From positions 62,001 to 126,000 of the forward strand of contig NZ_NSLC01000001.1 in NCBI RefSeq assembly GCF_020144925.1: DNA of 64,000 bases. The letters are read 5' to 3'. The notes below the pieces were generated by a model that did not search any database, was not told the DNA's origin, and saw nothing but the letters and a program-made list of their open reading frames with translations. A program made the position numbers and the translations under genes. The stretch is from Afifella sp. IM 167. GTDB lineage: Bacteria; Pseudomonadota; Alphaproteobacteria; Rhizobiales; Afifellaceae. Shown here in pieces: positions 7,912 through 14,909 of this stretch. Position 1 is the first letter of the stretch. Every line of letters starts with the position of its first letter.

Positions 7912-9795
7912 ATGCTTCAACTCTCTGGCCTCACATTGCGCATTGCCGGGCGCACGCTCATCGACAAGGCGAGCATCTCCCTGCCCACCGGCTCCAAGGT
8001 GGGCCTCGTGGGCAAGAACGGCGCCGGCAAGACGACGCTCTTTCGCGCCATCGCCGGCGACATCGCCCCCGACGAGGGCGAGATCGTCCTGCCCAAGCGC
8101 GCCCGCATCGGCCGCGTCCTGCAGGAGGCGCCCGGCGGATCCCATACCCTGCTGGAGACGGTTCTGGCCGCCGACGAGGAGCGCACGCAGCTCCTCGCCG
8201 AGACGGAGACGGCGCAGGAGGGCGGGCGCATCGGCGAGATCCATACCCGGCTCGCCGAAATCGGCGCCCACGAGGCCGAGGCGCGCGCGGCGCGCATCCT
8301 GAAGGGCCTCGGCTTCGACGACGCGGCGCAGAACCGCCCCTGCTCGGAGTTTTCCGGCGGCTGGCGCATGCGCGTGGCGCTCGCCGCCGTGCTCTTTTCC
8401 GAGCCGGACATCCTGCTGCTCGACGAGCCGACCAACTATCTCGACCTGGAGGGCGCGCTCTGGCTGGAGCGCTACATCGCCCGCTACCGCCATTCGGCGA
8501 TCCTGATCTCGCATGACCGGGACCTCCTCAACAACGCGGTCCGCTCCATCGTGCATCTGTCGGAGCAGAAGCTGACGCTCTATTCCGGCGGCTACGACGA
8601 TTTCGAGCGCCAGCGCGCCGAGCGCCAGGCCCTGCAGGCCAAGCTCAAGGACAAGCAGGAAGCCCAGCGCAAGCACATGCAGGCCTTCGTCGACCGCTTC
8701 CGCGCCCAGGCCACCAAGGCCCGCCAGGCGCAGTCGCGGCTGAAGGCGCTCGCCAAGCTCCAGCCGGTCTCCACCATCGCCGACGAGACGGTGCTGCCCT
8801 TCCGTTTTCCCGACCCGGAAAAGCGCGCCGCCCCGCCCATCCTGCAGATGGAGGCCGTCCAGGTCGGCTACGAGCCCGGCAAGGCGATCCTGAAGGGCCT
8901 CAGCCTCAGGATCGACGACGACGACCGCATTGCTCTTCTGGGCGCCAACGGCAACGGCAAGTCGACCTTCGCCAAGCTTGTCTCCGGCCAGCTGGAGCCG
9001 CAGAGCGGCACACTGAAGCGCTCCAACAAGCTGAAGATCGGCTATTTCGCCCAGCACCAGCTCGACGAGCTCATTCCTGGCCGGTCGGCGGTGGAGCATA
9101 TCCGCGCCCGCCTGTCGGGCCTGACGGAGCCGCAGCTGAGGTCCCGCGTCGCGCAGATGGGCCTCGCCACGCAGAAGATGGACACCAAGGCCAAGGACCT
9201 TTCCGGCGGCGAGAAGGCGCGCCTCCTGATGGGCCTTGCCACGCTCGGCCGGCCGCACCTGCTCATCCTCGACGAGCCGACGAACCATCTCGACGTCGAC
9301 AGCCGCGAGGCGCTGATCCACGCCCTCAACGACTATTCCGGCGCCGTCATCCTGATCAGCCACGACCGCCACCTGATCGAGGCGACGGTCGACCGGCTGT
9401 GGCTGACCTCGGGCGGCACCGTCGGCTCCTATGAGGGCGACATCGAGGATTACCGCCGCGAGGTTCTGGAGGGCCCGCCGAAGAAGCCGGACGCCGCCCG
9501 CCCCGCCGCCGCGCCGGCGCCGCGCCAGAGCCCCGCCGACCGCCGGAAGAAGGCGGCACCGATCCGCCAGAAGATGAAGGAATGCGAGCGCCTGATCGAG
9601 GTCTTCACCAAGGAGGTGGAGGAGCTCGACGACCGCCTCGCCGACGGCGCCCTGCATCGCGGCGACCCGGAAAAGGCCGCCGGCTATGCCAGGAAGCGCG
9701 CCGAAAAGGCGGTGATGCTGGAGCGGCTGGAAGAGCGCTGGATCGAGCTCGGCGCCATGCTGGAACAACTGGAGGACGAGCCGAGCGCGGCCTAG
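7912..9795 (+). CDS. ABC-F family ATPase (Uup/YheS-like)
   Basis: A 627-residue soluble twin-ATPase. First cassette: Walker A GKNGAGKTT, signature FSGGWRMRVALA and Walker B LLLDEPTNYLD. A charged alpha-helical P-site linker separates it from the second cassette: Walker A GANGNGKST, signature LSGGEKARLLMG, Walker B LILDEPTNHLD. A C-terminal basic coiled-coil domain (about 545-620) follows a Pro/Ala linker. No membrane segments are seen. ABC-F proteins act on the ribosome or in DNA-related processes; the C-terminal coiled coil favours the Uup/YheS branch. Confidence 0.92.
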   Translation: MLQLSGLTLRIAGRTLIDKASISLPTGSKVGLVGKNGAGKTTLFRAIAGDIAPDEGEIVLPKRARIGRVLQEAPGGSHTLLETVLAADEERTQLLAETETAQEGGRIGEIHTRLAEIGAHEAEARAARILKGLGFDDAAQNRPCSEFSGGWRMRVALAAVLFSEPDILLLDEPTNYLDLEGALWLERYIARYRHSAILISHDRDLLNNAVRSIVHLSEQKLTLYSGGYDDFERQRAERQALQAKLKDKQEAQRKHMQAFVDRFRAQATKARQAQSRLKALAKLQPVSTIADETVLPFRFPDPEKRAAPPILQMEAVQVGYEPGKAILKGLSLRIDDDDRIALLGANGNGKSTFAKLVSGQLEPQSGTLKRSNKLKIGYFAQHQLDELIPGRSAVEHIRARLSGLTEPQLRSRVAQMGLATQKMDTKAKDLSGGEKARLLMGLATLGRPHLLILDEPTNHLDVDSREALIHALNDYSGAVILISHDRHLIEATVDRLWLTSGGTVGSYEGDIEDYRREVLEGPPKKPDAARPAAAPAPRQSPADRRKKAAPIRQKMKECERLIEVFTKEVEELDDRLADGALHRGDPEKAAGYARKRAEKAVMLERLEERWIELGAMLEQLEDEPSAA

Positions 9796-10155
9796 CCGGG
9801 CAAGCTTTCCAGACCGGCGAAAATCCCGCTGTAAACACGCCGCCCGGCGCGCGACGCGCCGGCGGCAATGCCGAAAGCCGGGGGCGGGCGATACCCCTCC
9901 GGCTGCGCCATCCCTCTGCCCTTCGCACACTCTTCGCAGCGGCTCGGCCGCCGCGCCTTACCCGCGTGCGGCCTGCGTGATCCATGCGCTAGCCGCGTGG
10001 CGCGCCACGTCTGCGCGGCGGGCGGAGCCACAGATCAATACAACTTGAGCGCGAATACAATACTTAACCTGTATATATTTAGCACTGTTCATCATTACTG
10101 TTGCTATTTCGCGACTCCGGCCGTTTTGACTGGTGCATTTATGCCGATCATAAAT

Positions 10156-10197
10156 TTGATAATTGACAAAGCGGAAAATCGCCCCTTAGCCTAGAGT
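10156..10197 (+). promoter_or_regulatory. Candidate FNR/FixK-type box and -10 of the pio promoter
   Basis: TTGAT-AATT-GACAA at 10156-10169 has one perfect half-site of the FNR/FixK consensus (TTGAT-N4-ATCAA) and a 3/5 match in the other. Its centre is 10162.5. A TAGAGT hexamer at 10192-10197 (4/6 to TATAAT) lies where the -10 of a class II activated promoter would be. In Rhodopseudomonas palustris the pio operon is controlled by FixK, so this is a reasonable but unproven candidate. Confidence 0.4.
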
Positions 10198-10287
10198 CAA
10201 ATTGATATAACACCTAGAAACGAGTGCGGATCGCTTCGGTTTTATACGTATCGTTACCACACCTTACAATAATTCTAGGCTGAATAT

Positions 10288-10309
10288 CACTAGCTTTCAA
10301 AAGCTGGTG
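10288..10309 (+). promoter_or_regulatory. Hairpin just upstream of the pioA ribosome-binding site
   Basis: CACTAGCTTT and AAAGCTGGTG form a 9-10 bp stem (one G-U pair) with a tight loop at TCAA. The stem ends two or three bases before the Shine-Dalgarno AGGGGGGA (10312-10319). This placement could influence ribosome access or mRNA stability. Confidence 0.45.
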
Positions 10310-10324
10310 TTAGGGGGGAAATAG

Positions 10325-11437
10325 ATGTCAATCTTCAGCGGTTCAGACCGCGCGATATCCTTTGCCTTGTCGGCAGGGCGGCGTCTAGCGATTGCAGCTT
10401 TATCGATCATTGCAGTATCGCTGGGCGCGACGGAGTTCGACGGCTCCGCCAGGGCAGAAATGAGCGGCGCCAGCCGGGACTTGAGCGGCACCAGCCAGGC
10501 CGTGATCGACCTCAGCGACGCCATGAGGGACCTCGACCCGGCGGTGGAGGACCTCAGCCAGGCGGTGATGATCAGCCCTCCGGCGGTGGGCCAGGTTGGC
10601 GCCCACTATGTCGGCTCCGAGCCATGCCGGCTCTGCCACGCAGGCTCGTTCGACGAGTTCAAGCTGACCGTCATGGGACGGCTTCTGGAGAGCGGCCACC
10701 ACACGGTCGGCGGCAAGATGGAGTGCGAGAGCTGCCACGGGCCGGGCTCCTCGCACGTCAACGCCGGCGGCGGGCGGAACGACATCGGCACGGGCGTCAT
10801 CCGCTCGTTCCGCAAGGACGATCCGAGGTCCACCTCCGCCGACACCAATGGCATCTGCCTGTCCTGCCACGAGAAGGGCCAGCGCACCTATTGGAAGGGC
10901 TCCGTCCATCAGACCCGCGGGGTCGCCTGCACGAGCTGCCACACGGTGATGCGCCGTTCCTCGCCGAACATGCAGCTGGCCAAGGGCAACGTCATGGACA
11001 CCTGCTTCCAGTGCCACAAGGACAGGCGCGCCCAGTCCGTGCGCACCGCGCACATGCCGATGCACGAAGGCAAGATGGACTGCGCCAGCTGCCACAACCC
11101 GCATGGCGGCCCCAACGACAAGATGCTGCAGGAAGCGAGCGTCAATGACGTTTGCTACACCTGCCATGCCGACAAGCGCGGGCCGTTCCTCTTCGAGCAT
11201 CCGCCGGTGCGCGAGAACTGCCTCAACTGCCACGAGCCGCACGGTTCGATGAACCGCAACCTCTTGACGGTGATGCGGCCGCGGCTGTGCCAGCGCTGCC
11301 ATACACCGGGCCGCCACCTCGGCAACCCCGCGCTCGGCGTCAGTTCCAACCGCTACATGGTCAATAGCGCCTGCCAGAACTGCCACACCAACATCCACGG
11401 CTCCAACAGCCCGTCGGGCCGGCGCTGGCACCGCTGA
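10325..11437 (+). CDS. pioA: Periplasmic decaheme cytochrome c, PioA/MtrA/DmsE family
   Basis: Multiheme electron carrier predicted to sit in the PioB barrel and pass electrons across the outer membrane. The 370-residue precursor has a signal peptide (RR at 19-20, hydrophobic core to about 34, cleavage near ARA 44). It has exactly ten CXXCH haem-binding motifs, the first at Cys101 and the last at Cys350. Between them lies a 56-residue acidic segment with four DLS/DLD repeats. R. palustris PioA is longer through a large N-terminal extension; this protein is nearer in length to MtrA/DmsE. It is the first gene of the pioABC-like operon and is preceded by an AT-rich promoter region. The PioA name rests on pioB and pioC following it. 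Confidence 0.93.
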   Translation: MSIFSGSDRAISFALSAGRRLAIAALSIIAVSLGATEFDGSARAEMSGASRDLSGTSQAVIDLSDAMRDLDPAVEDLSQAVMISPPAVGQVGAHYVGSEPCRLCHAGSFDEFKLTVMGRLLESGHHTVGGKMECESCHGPGSSHVNAGGGRNDIGTGVIRSFRKDDPRSTSADTNGICLSCHEKGQRTYWKGSVHQTRGVACTSCHTVMRRSSPNMQLAKGNVMDTCFQCHKDRRAQSVRTAHMPMHEGKMDCASCHNPHGGPNDKMLQEASVNDVCYTCHADKRGPFLFEHPPVRENCLNCHEPHGSMNRNLLTVMRPRLCQRCHTPGRHLGNPALGVSSNRYMVNSACQNCHTNIHGSNSPSGRRWHR

Positions 11438-11452
11438 GATCGAAAGAAGGGC

Positions 11453-11490
11453 GCGGGGCGGCTGCAGCCCGCACAGGCCCGCCGCCCCGC
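11453..11490 (+). other. Intercistronic GC hairpin between pioA and pioB
   Basis: GCGGGGCGG (11453-11461) and CCGCCCCGC (11482-11490) form a perfect 9-bp stem, 15 bases after the pioA stop. No T-run follows and pioB starts 78 bases later with its own Shine-Dalgarno (GGGAGGA), so it is more likely an mRNA-stabilising or attenuating element than a full terminator. Confidence 0.45.
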
Positions 11491-11567
11491 CGCCGACAGG
11501 AGACGACACGCAAGGAGCTTCGCTCGCAAACCAAGACCTGAGCAGATTTCTCTGGGGGGAGGAAACG

Positions 11568-13901
11568 ATGAAGGTTCAACGCCGATTGACGCTGGCCACG
11601 ATGGCGCTCATCGCCGGTGGCGCGGGGCTGCCGCAAGCCGCCATGGCACAGGAGGAGACGGAGGCCGAGGCCGTCACCTGGGGTGAGGTGGAGATAGGCG
11701 CCCGCGTCTTTCTCAAGAAACCTCCGAAGCACGCCACCGTCTGGAACACGCCCAGCATCCAGGCGCCGCAGAGATACAGCTCCGCGAAGTTCGAGGAATA
11801 CGGCGATGTCGATTCCGGCCTGCTTCTGCAGAAGGTGATGTTCGGCTGGCAGTCCGGCGACGGGCTCTATTTCGCCGAGGCCAGCGCCGAGAACGTCGGC
11901 AAGAACAACGGCCGCTACATCTTCGACTGGTCGCGGACCGGACTGCTCTACGGCTCCTTCATGTGGGACCAGATCCCGCACCTTTATTCCACCACCGCGC
12001 AGAGCATCTGGCAGGGCGTCGGCACCGACAACCTGACGACGAACGTGTCCTTCCCGGCGAGCCCGCCGACCGCCGCGCAGTACGACGCGGCGATCGCATC
12101 CAACGTCAACCCGATCAGCATCGGCATCGATCGCCGCCGCATCCAGTACGAGCAGTCCTACACGCCGAACCCGAACTGGGAGTTCGAGGCGAGCTACCTC
12201 AACGACCACCGCAAGGGCACGCAGCCTGCCGGCATCCTGATGAACGGCTTCGGCGCCGGTCCCGTGCACCGTGTCGACGTCCCGCGCCCGGTCGACGACG
12301 TGACGCAGAACATCAAGGCGACGGGTGAGTATTTCGCCAAGACGCCCTGGGGCGGACGCTTCAACGTTTCTTTGACGGGCCGCGCATCGATCTACGAGAA
12401 CCGGTACGATTCCTTCACCTTCCAGAATCCGTACTACCAGGCGCCGGGGACTAACTACCCGCAATTCGGCCGCGTGAGCTTGGCGCCCGACAACTCGGCC
12501 TATTCGATGGGAGCCACGACCGGCATCGATCTGCCGTGGAAGTCCCGCTACATGGCCACGGTCGCCTATACGACGATGGAGCAGAACGACACGCTCCTGC
12601 CGTATACGATCAACCCGAACGCCCCGGCGCTGACGCTGCCGACCTCCAGCGCCAAGGCGAAGATCAACACGCTCCTCATCAACAACAGGCTCCACACGCA
12701 AGTCAGCGACAGCGTCTCCACCACGCTGCGCTACCGCTACTACGACCTCGACAACCAAACGCCCGAATGGCTGATCAACCAGTACATCATGGGCGACTCC
12801 GTCACCGCGACGCCGGCCGGCGGCGGGCTGACCGCCCTCGCCTACGCCTACACCAAGCAGAACGGTTCCGCGGAGGTGAGCTGGCGGGCGAGCGACAAGG
12901 TCACGCTCGGCGGCGAGCTCGGCTGGGAGCGCTGGGACCGCGAAAGGCGCTCGGTCAACGTCACGGACGAGTATTCGGGCAAGGTGACGCTCGATGCGCA
13001 CCTCACCGGCAGGGCGCAGCTGCGCTCCAGCTACCAGTATTCGCAGCGCCGCTACGACAGCTACGACCTCGGCCCGGTGCTGGATGCCATGAACAGCCAG
13101 CCGCTCGGGACCAATGTCGATCCAGGCGTGCGCAAATACGACATGGCCAACCGGGACCGTCACAAGGCGAATGTCTCGCTGGAACTGACCGCGCTCGACA
13201 ATCTCGTCGTCACGCCGAATTTCGGCCTGCGCTTCGACGATTACCTCACCGACCCGACGATCCCGGAATACGGCCTCCTGAAGGACAACAGCTGGAACGC
13301 CGGGCTCGAGGTCGCCTTCTCGCCGACCCCGGGCATCAACCTGATGCTGGCCTACGTCTACGAGGATTTCGACCGCGACATGGTCGGCGCCAGCATCACC
13401 GGCGGCGGCGCGGCCACCGTTACGGGCGGCTGGGACAGCAAGATGAACGAACAGGTGCACACCCTCATCGGCGGCGCCAATATCGAGATCATCCCGGGCG
13501 TGCTCGATCTGGAGCTCTACGACAGCTACGCCTACGGCGTGTCCAAATGGACCGCGACGGCAAGCGCGCGCACGCCTGTCGCCACGCCCCTCTGCCCCGG
13601 TGTGACCAACTGCGCCGCCTTCCCCGATGTCGTCAGCAGGTACAACCGCTTCGATGCGGCGCTGAACTACCATCCCGAAACGGGCGATTTTCTTGGCCTC
13701 GACGGCGATCTGACCTTCAAGCTCGCCTATTCCTGGGAACGAAACTTCAGCGACAACTGGCAGGACGGACTCGATACGCCCTACCAGCACCTCATCGACA
13801 CCGATGCGGCGAGCTACGCCATGGGGACGTGGAACACCAACTACAACGTCCACGCGATCATGGCTTCGCTGGTCTACCGCTGGGGCGGCGCGCCGCACTG
13901 A
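11568..13901 (+). CDS. pioB: Outer-membrane beta-barrel of the MtrB/PioB family
   Basis: A 777-residue porin-like protein that sheathes the decaheme cytochrome to form an electron conduit through the outer membrane. It has a clear signal peptide (MKVQRRLTLA... to AMA at about 27). The mature chain is rich in alternating aromatic/polar strands (for example YMATVAYTTMEQND, TLRYRYYDLDNQ, LMLAYVYEDFDRD). It ends in VYRWGG, just before its final residues, typical of long MtrB-type barrels. The N-terminal CXXC of Shewanella MtrB is absent; the only cysteines seen are a pair in CPGVTNC near residue 680. It lies between pioA and pioC, supporting PioB over generic MtrB. Confidence 0.92.
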   Translation: MKVQRRLTLATMALIAGGAGLPQAAMAQEETEAEAVTWGEVEIGARVFLKKPPKHATVWNTPSIQAPQRYSSAKFEEYGDVDSGLLLQKVMFGWQSGDGLYFAEASAENVGKNNGRYIFDWSRTGLLYGSFMWDQIPHLYSTTAQSIWQGVGTDNLTTNVSFPASPPTAAQYDAAIASNVNPISIGIDRRRIQYEQSYTPNPNWEFEASYLNDHRKGTQPAGILMNGFGAGPVHRVDVPRPVDDVTQNIKATGEYFAKTPWGGRFNVSLTGRASIYENRYDSFTFQNPYYQAPGTNYPQFGRVSLAPDNSAYSMGATTGIDLPWKSRYMATVAYTTMEQNDTLLPYTINPNAPALTLPTSSAKAKINTLLINNRLHTQVSDSVSTTLRYRYYDLDNQTPEWLINQYIMGDSVTATPAGGGLTALAYAYTKQNGSAEVSWRASDKVTLGGELGWERWDRERRSVNVTDEYSGKVTLDAHLTGRAQLRSSYQYSQRRYDSYDLGPVLDAMNSQPLGTNVDPGVRKYDMANRDRHKANVSLELTALDNLVVTPNFGLRFDDYLTDPTIPEYGLLKDNSWNAGLEVAFSPTPGINLMLAYVYEDFDRDMVGASITGGGAATVTGGWDSKMNEQVHTLIGGANIEIIPGVLDLELYDSYAYGVSKWTATASARTPVATPLCPGVTNCAAFPDVVSRYNRFDAALNYHPETGDFLGLDGDLTFKLAYSWERNFSDNWQDGLDTPYQHLIDTDAASYAMGTWNTNYNVHAIMASLVYRWGGAPH

Positions 13902-13976
13902 CGCTCACGCCCGCACAAGGCCGGTGCAAGGACCCGAAACAACCTGAAAGCAAAACCAAGAGAGGAAACAGCCAAT

Positions 13977-14255
13977 ATGAGTGATGGTACGAAGAAGCCG
14001 AACGGCAGCCTGTCCCGGCGCGAACTGCTCGCAGCCTCCGTGCTCGCGGCCTCATCGCTGGCGATCCTGGGAGCCGGCTCCGCCGAGGCCCAGCTCGCCA
14101 AGAAGGCGAAGCAGAACATCGCCGGCTATCAGACGACGCCGAAGGGGCGGCAGCAATGCGACAATTGCCGTCATTTCCAGGCGCCGAACGCCTGTCAGGT
14201 CGTGGAGAGCCCGATCTCGCCGACAGGCTGGTGCCGCCTCTACGCCAAGAAATAG
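13977..14255 (+). CDS. pioC: High-potential iron-sulfur protein (PioC-like)
   Basis: A 92-residue periplasmic HiPIP electron carrier with a [4Fe-4S] cluster. The Tat signal is SRRELLAAS at 13-21 followed by an Ala-rich hydrophobic stretch and AEA at 36-38, as expected for export of a folded cluster protein. The four cluster ligands are Cys61, Cys64, Cys73 and Cys86 (C-x2-C-x8-C-x12-C), with the HiPIP ending GWCRLYA. In R. palustris, PioC passes electrons from PioAB toward the photosynthetic reaction centre. It lies 75 bases after pioB with a purine-rich Shine-Dalgarno and is followed by a terminator. Confidence 0.92.
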   Translation: MSDGTKKPNGSLSRRELLAASVLAASSLAILGAGSAEAQLAKKAKQNIAGYQTTPKGRQQCDNCRHFQAPNACQVVESPISPTGWCRLYAKK

Positions 14256-14325
14256 GGCTGCGGCGCACCACCAAACGCGGAGGGAAGCCTGAAGCCTCGA
14301 AGGCGAACCCGCGTGACCTCCAACT

Positions 14326-14351
14326 TGCGGGGCCTTGCGCCCCGCATTTTT
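14326..14351 (+). terminator. Rho-independent terminator of the pio operon
   Basis: Perfect 8-bp stem TGCGGGGC (14326-14333) / GCCCCGCA (14339-14346) with a five-base loop, followed by TTTTT. It lies 70 bases after the pioC stop and closes the operon. Confidence 0.88.
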
Positions 14352-14423
14352 CTTCCGCGCCGAAGCCGCGACCGGACCCAGCGCGGCAACAGCCTTGTTG
14401 CGATAGCCCGCATGACGAGGCGG

Positions 14424-14771
14424 CTAGCCGAGAGGCGTCTGCTGGTGCTGGACGATCTTCCAGCCGTCCTTGTAGCGCCGGTAGGTGGAGGTGCAGATGG
14501 CCCGGTAGGGATCAGCCCCGTCCCGCCGACCCTCGGCCTCGTAGCCAAGCACCACGGTATCCCCGTCGGGCCGGCCAAGATGCCGTTCGGTGATGGCGAC
14601 GCAGGTCCAGCGCGGCGCCTCGGCGACGCTCTTGACGATATCGGCCCCCTGCAGGAGGCCGACCGGCGAGCGAAAGGCCATGATGCAGCCCTCGCCCAGC
14701 GTTACGTCGTAAACGCCTGGGGCCTCCAGCCACAGCCGTTCCTCCAGCTCCCATGCGCGCGCGTCGTTCAT
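14424..14771 (-). CDS. NTF2-like (SnoaL/DUF4440-type) small protein
   Basis: A 115-residue cytoplasmic protein with the alpha+beta cone of the NTF2 superfamily: an N-terminal helix (ELEERLWLEAP), GADIVKSVAEAPRW in the middle, and a closing sheet (TVVLGYEAEGRR, AICTSTYRRYKDGWKIVQHQQTP). The ending YRRYKDGWKIVQHQQTP is very typical of DUF4440 members. The function of such proteins is mostly unknown. GGAGAAGG precedes the chosen ATG. It is divergent from the EF-hand gene at 14910 and separated from pioC by the terminator, so it is not part of the pio operon. Confidence 0.8.
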   Translation of the reverse strand: MNDARAWELEERLWLEAPGVYDVTLGEGCIMAFRSPVGLLQGADIVKSVAEAPRWTCVAITERHLGRPDGDTVVLGYEAEGRRDGADPYRAICTSTYRRYKDGWKIVQHQQTPLG

Positions 14772-14909
14772 CTTCCTGTCCTTCTCCTGCATTCTTGCCG
14801 GCCGGGCGTCGCCGCGCCCGCCTGTCGTTAAGGTAAAGCTGCCCTTCCGGTTGCGGCCCGCCCTCAGGAGGAGCGGAATCGGTCTCCAAGATTCGGGGGG
14901 ATCGAAACC

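Larger units (their letters stand above)
9796..10324. other. 529-bp gene-free region with a GC-to-AT transition ahead of pioA
   Basis: The first part (to about 10030) is GC-rich and holds two strong inverted repeats without T-runs: CCGGCGCG/CGCGCCGG around 9844-9862 and the 14-bp palindrome CGTGGCGCGCCACG at 9996-10009. From about 10031 to 10320 the sequence becomes clearly AT-rich, unlike the rest of the window. I see no convincing gene. The AT-rich part is the pio promoter and leader. Confidence 0.7.

Noticed and set aside
9844-9862. GC hairpin after the ABC-F gene as a terminator
   Set aside because: Perfect 8-bp stem with a three-base loop but no T-run, so it is mentioned only in the intergenic note.
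7816-9930. 704-residue open frame on the minus strand
   Set aside because: It lies opposite the ABC-F gene, has no recognised motif and shows the composition of a GC-rich antisense frame.
9868-10194. 108-residue open frame upstream of pioA
   Set aside because: It crosses the GC-to-AT transition with abrupt change in amino-acid composition and has no Shine-Dalgarno or family; treated as non-coding.
11361-13898. 845-residue open frame on the minus strand
   Set aside because: Antisense to pioB, which has a signal peptide and barrel pattern; the shadow has only Arg/Val/Asp-rich low-information sequence.
10325-13901. Interpretation as a DMSO-reductase (DmsEF) or metal-reducing Mtr module
   Set aside because: No DmsAB or extracellular decaheme MtrC/OmcA gene is present, and a HiPIP gene follows instead, favouring pio.
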